Shown one piece after another: positions 44,236 through 54,400 of a stretch of 64,000 bases of DNA (position 1 is its first letter; each line of letters begins with the position of its first letter). The DNA is from Anthropogastromicrobium aceti (lineage in GTDB: Bacteria; Bacillota; Clostridia; Lachnospirales; Lachnospiraceae): NCBI RefSeq assembly GCF_025567095.1, contig NZ_JAOQJH010000006.1; one strand, given 5' to 3'. The position numbers and the translations under genes are program-made. The notes beneath the pieces are model-generated. The model was given only the letters and a program-made list of their open reading frames with translations, ran no database searches and was not told the DNA's origin.

Positions 44236-45894
44236 ATGAAAAAGAATCTTCGCAAGGTATTCGCCGTATCAATGGCAGGTGCTATGGTAGCAGGATGCAT
44301 TCCGGCTATGGCAGACGAGGCAGCTTCTACCACAAATTGGGAGCCATTTGCAGAAACCGTGACTCTGAGAGTTCCAGTTTATGACAGAGGTGCAGAAGGT
44401 GTTCCGGATGTTTCTAACAACTATTGGACCGGCTGGATTCAGGAGAATTTTGGAGATCAGTACAACATTAAGGTTGAGTACGTTCCGATTACAAGAAGTG
44501 ATGTTATGACATCATATGCACTGCTTGCAGCAGATCAGAACCTGCCGACAATCCTGATGGAGTATGATTATCCGAAGGTAGCTCAGTGGGCAGATGATGG
44601 TTATCTGGCAACATTTAGCATGGACGATTTCAAGGAGGTAGCTCCTACCTATTATGCATCCATGGAAGAGGGCGGACGTCTGATGTACAGCACACTTGGC
44701 GGTGAGACATACTTTGCACTTGCTGAGAGACCATATTATGATACCGTTTATTCTTTCCAGACATTTGTTCGTATGGACTGGTTGGAGCAGGTAGGATATG
44801 ATCATGTACCGACTAAGCGTTCAGAGTATCTTGATGCTATGAACAAGATCATGGAGGCAGGTCTTTGTGAGCATCCAGGCGGCGGTGCAATGCTGACTGG
44901 TGTTGGATCTGACCAGAATCAGGCATACAGAACTTATCCTTGCAACGAGGAAGAGTGGGCTATGTATGGCGATTACAACATTCCAGCACTTGGATGGGAG
45001 CCAAACTATAACCTGTTAAAGAGAGCAAATGAGGATTACAATTCTGGTATCACTGATCCAGAGTATTACATCATCGACTCTGAGACAGCAAAGGCAAACT
45101 TTGTAAATGGCAAGAGCTACAGCTACAGCGGATATGTAAGTGCAAGCACAGATTTCCTGAATGCATTCTATGATCAGAATCCAGATGGAAAGTTAGCAAT
45201 CACTCCGATCAGCAGTGAAGTAGATGAGTCTGGTGAAGATGGAATCGTAACAGTTCCAGCATGGAGAGCAGAGAACCCATTTGGTATGATCGTTGGATTC
45301 TCCAACACTGCAACTGATGATGAGTTAAAGGCTGCATGGATGTACATGGAGTGGTTAAGTCAGCCAGAAAACCTGTACACCTTCCAGTGGGGTATTGAGG
45401 GCGAGAACTACAACTTAGACGAAGATGGCAACCCAGTTACCGTTAGTGATTACAATGGTGATTACAAGCAGGGCTTCAACAACAGCAAGGATTACTGGTG
45501 TATCGTAAAGGAAAAGAGAACATTTGATACTGTTGAAGAGAATATCAAGGCTGATACTCCGCAGGATCTGCCGCAGAACTTCACAGATGATATCATTAAG
45601 TATTACTATGATCGTCTTGCAATCGCTGATCAGTATGGTTTAAGTGACTGCCAGTTCTCAGTAGTAATCGCTGCACAGTCCGAGTATCAGAACACCTTAG
45701 GTGAGCTGTACAAGGAGTTCAGAGATGCGCTGACCATGTGTAAGCCAGAAGAATTTGATGCAATGTATGAGGATTATGCACAGCAGTATGCAGATCAGGG
45801 ATATCAGGAAGTTGTTGATGAGAGACTTGAAGCATTCCAGGCAGGAAACAGCACAAGACTTCCAGAGAACCAGAAGGCAGCTGACGCTGAATAA
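44236..45894 (+). CDS. Sugar-binding lipoprotein of the CUT1 importer
   Basis: A 552-residue extracellular binding protein. The ATG at 44236 follows AAGGAGGA, so the frame from 44176 is rejected. The signal peptide (MKKNLRKVFAVSMAGAM) contains a lipobox-like VAGC. The mature protein (WTGWIQENFGDQYNIKVEY, later WMYMEWLSQPENLYTFQWG) belongs to the large LipO/YtcQ-type solute-binding family. It is the third gene of the importer, 161 bp after the second permease; that gap holds TTGACA at 44138 and may carry an extra promoter for higher expression. Confidence 0.92.
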   Translation: MKKNLRKVFAVSMAGAMVAGCIPAMADEAASTTNWEPFAETVTLRVPVYDRGAEGVPDVSNNYWTGWIQENFGDQYNIKVEYVPITRSDVMTSYALLAADQNLPTILMEYDYPKVAQWADDGYLATFSMDDFKEVAPTYYASMEEGGRLMYSTLGGETYFALAERPYYDTVYSFQTFVRMDWLEQVGYDHVPTKRSEYLDAMNKIMEAGLCEHPGGGAMLTGVGSDQNQAYRTYPCNEEEWAMYGDYNIPALGWEPNYNLLKRANEDYNSGITDPEYYIIDSETAKANFVNGKSYSYSGYVSASTDFLNAFYDQNPDGKLAITPISSEVDESGEDGIVTVPAWRAENPFGMIVGFSNTATDDELKAAWMYMEWLSQPENLYTFQWGIEGENYNLDEDGNPVTVSDYNGDYKQGFNNSKDYWCIVKEKRTFDTVEENIKADTPQDLPQNFTDDIIKYYYDRLAIADQYGLSDCQFSVVIAAQSEYQNTLGELYKEFRDALTMCKPEEFDAMYEDYAQQYADQGYQEVVDERLEAFQAGNSTRLPENQKAADAE

Positions 45895-45940
45895 TTCTGA
45901 AAAGTTATTCAAAAATAAATTAAAAGTGAAATAAAAAAGA

Positions 45941-45984
45941 ATCACTCGCTACTGATTTTATGATCGGCAGCGGGTGATTTTTTA
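45941..45984. terminator. Convergent terminator after the sugar importer
   Basis: AATCACTCGCTACTGAT pairs with ATCGGCAGCGGGTGATT, followed by TTTT. It overlaps the stop of the ferredoxin gene on the other strand. Confidence 0.85.
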
Positions 45985-46296
45985 CTGTGAAATAATCGGC
46001 ACAAACTTCGCGCGGTTGCGAAGCGGATGATTCAGGCTGATTGCACCAGGACGCGGACAAGCCATTACACAGGCGCCGCAGTAGTAGCATTCGCCCGGAT
46101 ACGCGACAATCGGATGAGTTCCCTTCTTATCTGATGGGAAGAGAATATCACATTGACAGACACGCGCACATGTTCCGCAGCCTATGCACAGCGACTCATC
46201 AAAAGAGAGCGGCTGAACACTGCAGGGAACCTCTTCGAGTGAAAAGCTGACACTGGAAAAGTCGAAAGAATTGGTTACAAGCTTATCGTTTTGCAT
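45982..46296 (-). CDS. Two-cluster 4Fe-4S ferredoxin-type subunit
   Basis: A 104-residue protein transcribed leftward; the ATG at 46296 is 9 bp after AGGGAGG (46302 is an alternative). Two cysteine sets, CIGCGTCARVCQCDIL and CYYCGACVMACPRPGAI, bind two 4Fe-4S clusters. It overlaps the flavoprotein gene by 14 bases, so the two are translationally coupled. The pair resembles the AprB/AprA arrangement of adenylylsulfate reductase-like enzymes, but no sulfur-metabolism gene is near. It most likely passes electrons to or from the flavoprotein. Confidence 0.85.
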   Translation of the reverse strand: MQNDKLVTNSFDFSSVSFSLEEVPCSVQPLSFDESLCIGCGTCARVCQCDILFPSDKKGTHPIVAYPGECYYCGACVMACPRPGAISLNHPLRNRAKFVPIISQ

Positions 46297-48241
46297 ATCC
46301 ATTTGCCTCCCTTTCTTCCTCATAATCTTTGTTTCGCTTCTCGTACTCAGTCTGCAAATCTCCAAAGAAATCAAGCAGCACACGGCGCTCAATTACCGTA
46401 CCGTTCTCCTGATGGAGTGCGATATGGCAGTGATCCGCCTGTGGGTCCATCTTTGGATAATCGCTTCTTGTAAAGAAAAGCGGTGCAGAGCTTGACTTTC
46501 TGTGCAGCGAGGCATGAAGCACGATCTGGGCAACTGTCAGGATATCTAGTACCTCGTGGATTCGCATCAGTTCATGTGGATTTTTGCAGGAAAGCTGAGG
46601 AACGATATCGCGCTCATAAGAGCCAAGCAGATCAAGACCTTCGCGAAGAAGAGCCTCACAGCGAACACCGCCGCAGTAATTTTGCATGGCTTTTGCAATC
46701 GCCTGATTTAATTCCTTCCAGTTGATTCCATCTTTGACAAAGAGCGGTGCGTACAGACGGGCCTGCTCGCGGGCCGCTTCCTCTGGATCGTAAGATGGAA
46801 GCTCACAGGACTTTGCACTGGTAGCAGCTTTTCGCCCGGCATAGTAACCTGTTGCACAGGCAAATCCGGCGCAGTCAGATGCATAAAGCTGATCACCGGC
46901 AGCATAGATGCCATCAATGTTTGTCTTGAGATCCCAGTCGTGAAGAATGCCGCCCGTTGCACCGAAGAACTGGCGCTCCTGCTCAAGGAAGTTAGCAGAC
47001 TGCCATCCAGTACCGTAGCTTTGCAGCATATCCTTTGTCGGATCAAAGCCACGCTTCGTATAATTTTGCAGAATCGGGATTTTCGTCTTTCCTTCCTCAC
47101 CAACCATCATGCCCCAGATAACGCGGCGCTCCTCGTCTGGCATACGGCTGAGATCCGCATAGAACGGCAGCTGATAGCCGCGCTTAATAAGTTCATCAAA
47201 ATCGAGTGTTTCCGGGCCACGATACTCGTACTTCGGATTGTCGATTACGCCGCCCTTTAAGAAGAATTTCTGACCTGGAGCCGGATAATAACGCTCCAAC
47301 ACGCTTGTAAGCTCTTTTCCATCGCGGTCTACATATGGAATTTCGACACCTCTGGCATCGACCATCGTTGCCGCGTACCAGGTATTGTGATTATTTCCGG
47401 TGCCATAAGCTGGAAAGCTTCGTCCGGCAGCTGAATACTCAGCACGGACAGATTTTTCCATCATAGTAAATTCAATTCCGCTTCGCCAGCCCATTGCATG
47501 ACCGCTTCCGATGCTCTGGAATGGACGAAATTCGCACAGACCAGGCTGATCTGCGTCAAACAGCCATACTCTGGCAGGACGGGACATAGCGAGAACAGTT
47601 GATTTTGCGCGCAGAATATAAAATTTGCAGGTATGCACATCCATAGCGCAGGCTCCGGCACCGTGCTTTTTGCCATTTACAAAAGAGGTCAGAAGGGCAG
47701 TAGCTTCTGTATGTTCAAGAAGTTTTACACCGAGACGCTTTAACTCTTTATACAGAGAAGGCTTAAAGGTTGAACCCCACACGCGCAGCGTAAACTTATT
47801 CTTGTAGTCATAGGCAAACATCAGCTTTGTCTTTTCATCGCGAAAAGCTGCACCCTCAAATTCATTTTTTGTATCACGTATCTTGCCGCCAAATGATTCC
47901 ATATCAAGCATACGGTCATATCCCTCGCGGCACTCAATATAGTGTGCAATTCCGTTGCTGTAGTAGTCCTGCTCATTGACATAGGCCCAGGCAATTTCCT
48001 CAGGTGTTACACCAGAGCAGGGATTTGTGCAGGCAGATTCCCAGTGGTCAAAGCCAGTTCCGGCAGAGCCGCTTCTTTCAACAGCACCTTTTTCAACTAA
48101 GATTACAGACTGACCGCGTCTGGCAGCGGCGATAGCAGCATAGCAGCCTGCGAGTCCGCCGCCAAGAACAAGAACGTCGCAGTTAAGCTTTTCTGTGATA
48201 CCTGTTTCATTGGCATACGGCCAAGAAGTGTTATGTATCAT
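46283..48241 (-). CDS. FAD-dependent oxidoreductase (fumarate reductase/AprA-like)
   Basis: A 652-residue flavoprotein transcribed leftward. The N-terminal FAD-binding motif is VLVLGGGLAGCYAAIAAARRG with a following VEKG. GIYAAGDQLYASDCAGFACATGYYAGR is the C-terminal FAD loop. Length and domain order match the succinate dehydrogenase/fumarate reductase/AprA superfamily. The substrate is unknown. It forms a module with the Fe-S subunit and lies 20 bp after the M42 peptidase gene, in one leftward operon. Confidence 0.85.
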   Translation of the reverse strand: MIHNTSWPYANETGITEKLNCDVLVLGGGLAGCYAAIAAARRGQSVILVEKGAVERSGSAGTGFDHWESACTNPCSGVTPEEIAWAYVNEQDYYSNGIAHYIECREGYDRMLDMESFGGKIRDTKNEFEGAAFRDEKTKLMFAYDYKNKFTLRVWGSTFKPSLYKELKRLGVKLLEHTEATALLTSFVNGKKHGAGACAMDVHTCKFYILRAKSTVLAMSRPARVWLFDADQPGLCEFRPFQSIGSGHAMGWRSGIEFTMMEKSVRAEYSAAGRSFPAYGTGNNHNTWYAATMVDARGVEIPYVDRDGKELTSVLERYYPAPGQKFFLKGGVIDNPKYEYRGPETLDFDELIKRGYQLPFYADLSRMPDEERRVIWGMMVGEEGKTKIPILQNYTKRGFDPTKDMLQSYGTGWQSANFLEQERQFFGATGGILHDWDLKTNIDGIYAAGDQLYASDCAGFACATGYYAGRKAATSAKSCELPSYDPEEAAREQARLYAPLFVKDGINWKELNQAIAKAMQNYCGGVRCEALLREGLDLLGSYERDIVPQLSCKNPHELMRIHEVLDILTVAQIVLHASLHRKSSSAPLFFTRSDYPKMDPQADHCHIALHQENGTVIERRVLLDFFGDLQTEYEKRNKDYEEEREANGYAKR

Positions 48242-48261
48242 AACGCTTGTTCCCCCTTAAA

Positions 48262-49275
48262 TCAGAATTGAAATTCATATTTTGAAAATGCAGTACAAAG
48301 ACGAATGCCAGACTCCGCATCTTCCTTTGAGATAACGCTGCTGCTGCAGTGAGCGTAACGAGTGACAACGGAAATACCGCCGGCGCGAACGCCAAAGTTT
48401 GAAAGATTCATACTGGAGGCATCGCAGCCGCCTTTATCAATGACCTCATACTGGAATGGAATATCTTTATGACGGCAACACTGCTCCATGGCAGCAACGA
48501 CATCCTCATCACACAGAACAGATGGATCTGCAACCTTGATGCCGATTCCTTCGCCGATTGCATTGCTTCCAGTCAGATCACACGGATAATCATGTGCCGG
48601 GGTAACGTCAACAGCGATGCCAATATCTGGTTTAATAAAGGCAGCAGTTGTCTTAGAGCCGCGGCAGCCAACCTCCTCCTGAACGGTAAATACATAATAA
48701 ATGTCATTAGGATAAGTTCCGTCATTTTCACGAAGTGCTTCAATTAACTGAAAGCAGCCAACTCTATCATCAAATGTTTTTGAGCAGACAAGATCATTTG
48801 CAAGTGGAAGATATTCGCCGCAATAGCCGCATACAGAACCAACATGGACATATTTAAGTGCATCCTCTTTGGATTTGGCACCGATATCAATAAATAGTGC
48901 ATTAGGATCATTGTGTGCATCCTCAATATTTTTCATGCTGCTGACGACACCATAGATGCCATTTCTAAAAACGACTCTTGTGTTGTAAGCAGAAGCAGTC
49001 CAGTTCCAACCGACATTGCATACTAAAAGACGTCCATCATCCTCAATTTTCTTTACCATGAAGCCAATTTCATCCATGTGAGCGGCAAACATGATTTTCT
49101 TGGAGTGTGGTCCACCTTTGCCTTTTTTAACGGCAATCAGACTGCCGAGCGGATCAACAATCAGTTCATCTGCGTATGGACGCACCTCCTGTTCAATCAA
49201 TTCGCGTACCTTTTTTTCGTATCCGGCGATGCCCTGAGTTTGGGTTAAGCGGATTAGAAGTTCTTCATTTCGCAT
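48262..49275 (-). CDS. M42-family metallo-aminopeptidase
   Basis: A 337-residue enzyme transcribed leftward; GAGGAGG precedes the ATG. Metal-binding and catalytic motifs are AAHMDEIGFM, KTFDDRVGCF, TVQEEVGCRG, AVDVTPAHDYP and RYAHCSSSV. M42 peptidases form large tetrahedral cytoplasmic complexes and trim peptides; some members are cellulase-like glutamyl aminopeptidases. The gene is the first of the leftward operon with the FAD and Fe-S subunits. Confidence 0.92.
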   Translation of the reverse strand: MRNEELLIRLTQTQGIAGYEKKVRELIEQEVRPYADELIVDPLGSLIAVKKGKGGPHSKKIMFAAHMDEIGFMVKKIEDDGRLLVCNVGWNWTASAYNTRVVFRNGIYGVVSSMKNIEDAHNDPNALFIDIGAKSKEDALKYVHVGSVCGYCGEYLPLANDLVCSKTFDDRVGCFQLIEALRENDGTYPNDIYYVFTVQEEVGCRGSKTTAAFIKPDIGIAVDVTPAHDYPCDLTGSNAIGEGIGIKVADPSVLCDEDVVAAMEQCCRHKDIPFQYEVIDKGGCDASSMNLSNFGVRAGGISVVTRYAHCSSSVISKEDAESGIRLCTAFSKYEFQF

Positions 49276-49365
49276 CGCGAGTACCTCCTCATTTTTGACT
49301 GATACACATATTTGTGCAAGCCTATACAGATTTTATCACCTTAAAAAATGAAATTCAATATGTGA

Positions 49366-50136
49366 TTATCTAGTTTGATTTTTTTTATAAATTAGTGCAA
49401 GCCCCTTAAGCATTAAGTCAGGATCGTAGGAAATAGTTTCCTCACAGTACGGAAGGATTGCTGGTGCGATACCACCTGTGGCTACTACAATAGCATTTTC
49501 GCCAATTTCTTTTTTGATGCGGCGAATCATGCCGTCAATCATTGCAGCGTTGCCAAAGAGGGAACCGCTTTTCATGCAGTCAATTGTATTGCTGCCTATC
49601 ACGTGCTTTGGCGCCTCTAAACTGATAAAAGGAAGCTGAGATGTCTGAGATGATAGCGAGTTTAGTGCGACAGCGGCACCAGGGGCAATTGCACCGCCTA
49701 TATACTGGCGCTTATCATTTATAACAGAAAAAGTTGTTGCAGTTCCCATATCAATAATAATAGAAGGAACTGGATAAGCAGCTATAGCGGCAACGGCTGT
49801 CACCACAAGATCGCTGCCAAGCTGGGTTGGATTATCAATACGAATAGAAAGACCTGTTTTTACGCCAGGTCCGACAATCAGCGGTTCTTTAGGAATTAAT
49901 TTTGTCAGTGCTGTCTTTACAATATTCGATAAAGGTGGAACGACAGATGAGATAATGCTGCCTTCCACCTGTGCGCGTGAAATAGAGTGAAGTTCAAAAA
50001 TAAGCTTAAAATCAATAGCATATTCGAGTTCTGTCTTATCGGTACGTGTAGAGAGGCGTTCTGTAAATAAAACGTGATCAGCTTCAATTCCTCCAACTAC
50101 AATATTTGTATTTCCAATATCAACTGCAATAATCAT
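49366..50136 (-). CDS. coaX: Type III pantothenate kinase
   Basis: A 256-residue protein transcribed leftward. The internal ATG at 50136, with AGAAAGG upstream, gives the family start MIIAVDIGNTNIVVGG; the longer frame to 50247 is rejected. DIGNTN binds phosphate, IDMGTATTFSVI is the ribose/ATP region, and GGAIAPG follows. It phosphorylates pantothenate as the first step of coenzyme A synthesis. CoaX is the usual isoform in Clostridia. Confidence 0.93.
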   Translation of the reverse strand: MIIAVDIGNTNIVVGGIEADHVLFTERLSTRTDKTELEYAIDFKLIFELHSISRAQVEGSIISSVVPPLSNIVKTALTKLIPKEPLIVGPGVKTGLSIRIDNPTQLGSDLVVTAVAAIAAYPVPSIIIDMGTATTFSVINDKRQYIGGAIAPGAAVALNSLSSQTSQLPFISLEAPKHVIGSNTIDCMKSGSLFGNAAMIDGMIRRIKKEIGENAIVVATGGIAPAILPYCEETISYDPDLMLKGLALIYKKNQTR

Positions 50137-50245
50137 AACAATCTGCCTTTCTGTGAGAACAACATTATGCAGAAAGAATATCATGATAAAACAGGAAAAA
50201 CAAGTATCATTTTGGGTATAATAAAGAAAAAAAGGAGCTGTTTTC

Positions 50246-50440
50246 ATGGAAAATAATAAGAGAAAAACAAAGCCTGATTGGAATAAGCTGACAGCAGAAG
50301 ATCTTCAAAAGCTTGAAATTGCAGAGGAGATAGGTGTGATTGACAAAATCTATGCAGGCGGATATGGAAATCTTACATCAAAAGAATCGGGAAAAATCGG
50401 AGGGATTCTCGCTGCCAGAAACAAAGCAAAGAAGAAGTAA
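50246..50440 (+). CDS. Small acid-soluble spore protein, SspF-like
   Basis: A 64-residue basic protein; the ATG follows AAGGAG by 9 bp. LEIAEEIGVIDKI, then GYGNLTSKESGKIGGILAARNK, matches the alpha/beta-type SASP pattern (EIA-EELG, then GxxGG-R) of clostridial SspF-like proteins. SASPs coat spore DNA. TATAAT at 50217-50222 is visible upstream, but I could not confirm a forespore sigma-G promoter. The gene suggests the organism can form spores. Confidence 0.75.
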   Translation: MENNKRKTKPDWNKLTAEDLQKLEIAEEIGVIDKIYAGGYGNLTSKESGKIGGILAARNKAKKK

Positions 50441-50449
50441 AGAAACAGG

Positions 50450-50478
50450 TTGAAAGAAAGTGCGGAATCCATTATACT
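50450..50478 (+). promoter_or_regulatory. Promoter of deoC
   Basis: TTGAAA at 50450-50455, a 17-bp spacer and TATACT at 50473-50478. Confidence 0.68.
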
Positions 50479-50518
50479 AAAAGTATAGAGATTATTATGA
50501 AGAAATGGAGGATTCAAA

Positions 50519-51169
50519 ATGGATCACGCAAAGCTGTTAAATAAAGTAGACCACACATTGTTGGCACAGGGAGCAACATGGGAGGAAATTCGTCAGATTT
50601 GTGACGATGCTATCCGTTTTAAGACAGCATCCGTATGTATTCCGCCGTCCTACGTAAAGCAGGCAAAGGGTTATGTAGGCGATAGAATGAAGATTTGTAC
50701 CGTAATCGGTTTCCCGAATGGCTATAACACTACAGCTGTAAAGGAGTTCGAGACAAGAGACGCAATCGCAAATGGTGCAGATGAGATTGATATGGTAATC
50801 AATATTGGATGGGTAAAGGACGGCAGATATGATCTTGTTGAAGAAGAAATCCGCTGCATTAAGGCTGCATGCGGTGACAAGATTTTAAAGGTTATCATTG
50901 AGACTTGTCTTTTGACAGATACAGAGAAGATTCGTATGTGCGAAGTAGTAACTGCGGCAAAGGCAGATTTTATTAAGACATCTACAGGATTCTCCAAGGC
51001 AGGTGCAACATTTGATGATATCGCACTTTTTGCTTCACATGTAGGTGAGAATGTGCAGATTAAGGCAGCCGGCGGAATTTCATCCTTTGCAGATGCAGAT
51101 GAGTTTGTAAAGCTTGGCGCTGACAGACTTGGAACAAGCCGTCTTGTAAAGATTGAAAAACAGCAGTAA
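50519..51169 (+). CDS. deoC: Deoxyribose-phosphate aldolase
   Basis: A 216-residue TIM-barrel aldolase. LNKVDHTLL at the N-terminus, the Schiff-base lysine in FIKTSTGFS and the catalytic lysine in QIKAAGGISS are all present. It splits 2-deoxyribose-5-phosphate into glyceraldehyde-3-phosphate and acetaldehyde, the last step of deoxynucleoside use. ATGGAGGATTCAAA precedes the ATG. It is transcribed alone from its own promoter. Confidence 0.95.
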   Translation: MDHAKLLNKVDHTLLAQGATWEEIRQICDDAIRFKTASVCIPPSYVKQAKGYVGDRMKICTVIGFPNGYNTTAVKEFETRDAIANGADEIDMVINIGWVKDGRYDLVEEEIRCIKAACGDKILKVIIETCLLTDTEKIRMCEVVTAAKADFIKTSTGFSKAGATFDDIALFASHVGENVQIKAAGGISSFADADEFVKLGADRLGTSRLVKIEKQQ

Positions 51170-51250
51170 TAGCAGGAATCGGTAAATCAATTCATGGCAA
51201 AAGACATGAATTTGAACACGAGAAAAATTTGATTTTATAAGAGATAAGAG

Positions 51251-51284
51251 GTGGTCTGCACAGGTTGCAGGCCACTTTTCGTTT
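51251..51284 (+). terminator. Terminator after deoC
   Basis: GTGGTCTGCA, loop CAGGT, TGCAGGCCAC, then TTTTCGTTT. The remaining bases up to 51455 show no gene. Confidence 0.82.
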
Positions 51285-51455
51285 CCGAGGGGCTTTTCGT
51301 AACCCCACCTGTGAACTGTGACGGTTTAATTAAATCTTTCTAAAATAAACAGTCAACGAATTGACGCAGAAAAATCAAGGGAATATAATGAAAGTCGCAT
51401 TGTTAAAAACGCGAGAAACAATTGTTTCACATTCAAAAAAGAAAAGGAGAACAAC

Positions 51456-54400
51456 GTGCTTCAGTTAAAAAACATTGTGAAAACGTATGTAGCAGGAGAC
51501 ACCAAACAAGATGCGTTAAAGGGCGTTAGCATGAACTTTCGCGAAAACGAATTCGTGTCGATTCTTGGACAGAGCGGTTCGGGAAAGACAACGTTGCTTA
51601 ACATTATCGGCGGTCTCGATCGTTATACGAGTGGTGATCTGATCATTAATGGCGTATCCACGAGCAAGTATAAGGATGCCGACTGGGATTATTATCGCAA
51701 TCATTCGATTGGTTTTGTCTTCCAAAGCTACAATTTGATTCCGCACCAGAGCGTGCTGTCAAATGTTGAGTTGGCATTGACTTTGGCTGGCATTTCCAAG
51801 AAGGAGCGCCGTGCGAGAGCGATTGAGGTGTTAAAGAAGGTAGGCTTGGCGGATCATATTCATAAGCGTCCAAATCAGATGTCCGGAGGCCAGATGCAGC
51901 GTGTAGCGATTGCGCGTGCGCTGATCAACAATCCAGACATTCTGCTTGCCGATGAGCCGACGGGCGCACTCGATTCAGAGACGAGTGTACAGATCATGGA
52001 GCTGTTAAAGGAAATCGCAAAGGATAAGCTTGTCATCATGGTAACTCATAATCCAGAGCTGGCGGCAAAATATTCCACCCGAATTATCCGCGTGCTGGAC
52101 GGCCGCATCGTGGATGACACCGATCCGTACAACGTGCCGGATCAGATCAGTGTGACCCCGCAGAAGCGAAAGAAGATTTCCATGTCGATGGGAACCGCAG
52201 TGTCCCTTAGTTTTAACAATTTAAAAACGAAGAAGGGACGTACACTGCTCACGGCATTTGCGGGTAGCATTGGAATCATCGGCATTGCACTGATTTTGTC
52301 GCTGTCGACCGGTATTCAGGACTATGTAAACGATTTACAGCGCGATACGCTTTCCTCCTATCCGGTTTCGATTGCGAAGGAAGAATCCCCACTTGCGAGC
52401 ATTCTGACGGCAGCAATGCCGCAGGAGGATGGAGACAATGCAGACAAAAAGGAAAATACGGTTTATTCCAACAGCCGTATGGGTCAGATGTTCAATGCAA
52501 TGTTTGCATCCGATAGTGATACAAATAATTTGACAAAGTTTAAGGCCTATCTGGAAGAAAAAATGGCAGAGGAGCCTGAGAAAAAAGACAGCGATGTATT
52601 AAAAGATCATGTGGAAACCATTCAGTATCAGTACGATGTGGCACTCAATACCTATATTGAGACCGAGGATGGCTATCGCAGTACGGATATGACCTCTGTT
52701 TTTATGAATGGAATGACTAGTTCATCGTCAACAGGAAGCGACTCCTCGGAGAATTCCATGGCATCCATGATGGGTATGTCTTCGTCCTCGATGTCTCAGA
52801 TGAGCAGCAGTATGATGAGTCTGTGGTCCGAACTTCTTCCGGGAAATGACGGTGAGTTGATTTCAGATATGGTGTATGACCAGTATGATCTTGAGGCTGG
52901 AAGGTGGCCAGAGGCAGCCAATGAGCTTGTATTAATTATGTCAGACCAAAACGAGATCACAGATGTTGCTTTCTATGCGCTTGGATTGATGAGCGATGAA
53001 GAGGTCACAGATATGATGAAGGCGGTCATGAAGTCAGAGACGTTAAGCACAAAGCAGCGTGAGATTTCCTATGATGATATTTTAGAAACAACCTTTAAGC
53101 TGATCTTAAATCCAGATTATTACACAAAGGAAGCAAATGGAACCTGGAGTTACATCGGTGACGATAAAGATTCTATGAATCTGGTAATTGATCATGGTTA
53201 TGATTTGAAGATTGTCGGTATTATTAAGCCAAATCCAGATGCAGCTGTAACCTCTGCAACAGGAAGCTTTGGCTACACCTCTGCACTGACTCAATATGTG
53301 ATTGAGCAGACAAATAACAGCGAGCTTGTAAAAGAGCAGAAGCTTCCAGAAAATGAAAATCTCGACCTTCTGACCGGACTTCCATTTGTCATCACCGAGG
53401 AGAACGATACGACTGATGAGGAGAAGGCAGAGAAGATCAAGGAATATTTTGCTGGATTAAATGATGTCGAAAAGACAAAGATTTATACGGAAATTCTTTC
53501 TGAACCAACGGATGAGGAAATTGAGCAGATGACCTCTATGTATATGAATAATTTCTCTAGTCGTGATGCGATTATTACGTTGGTGGCCAGCACGATGGGC
53601 ATGGATGAGGAGACCGCGAAATCCTATCTGGAGGATTACAGCGACGAAGAACTTCAGGAAATGCTTCAAAAGCAGCTTGTGCAGATGATAAAGGAAAACA
53701 AGTCCGACTCCGCGCAGGCACAGGTACTTCAGATGCGTGTGAATGCGACTGAGCAGGGAGATCTGTTTGGTACAGCAGGATATGCAGCAGTGGCAAAGGC
53801 ATTTGATGAGCTGATTGACAGTACCGATGATACCACAGTGCTTGCTAAGTATTACGATGAATATATGCCATCAACGGTTTCAGGTTCTACACTTGAGGAA
53901 ACTTTACAGAAATTATCTGCGGTGGATATCAATTCTCCGTCTGCGATCAATATTTACGCAAAGAGCTTTGACGATAAGGAAAAGATTGCCGATGTGATCA
54001 CGCAGTACAATGAGACAGCAGAGGAAGATGACCAGATCAGTTATACGGATTATGTGGCACTTTTAATGTCGGGTGTCAATACGATGATAAATGCCGTTTC
54101 CTATGGCTTGATTGCATTTGTATCCATATCACTGATTGTTTCTTCCATCATGATTGGAATCATCACGTATATTTCCGTTTTAGAGCGTACCAAGGAGATT
54201 GGTATTCTTCGAAGTGTCGGTGCATCAAAGAAGGATATCTCCAGAGTCTTTAATGCAGAGACTGCGATCATTGGTCTGACGGCAGGTCTTATGGGCATTG
54301 GCGTTACGTTGTTGCTTAACATTCCAATCAGCATGGTAATTGACAATTTGACAGGAATCGGAAATATTGCAAAGCTTCCAGTCATGGGTGCAGTCATTCT

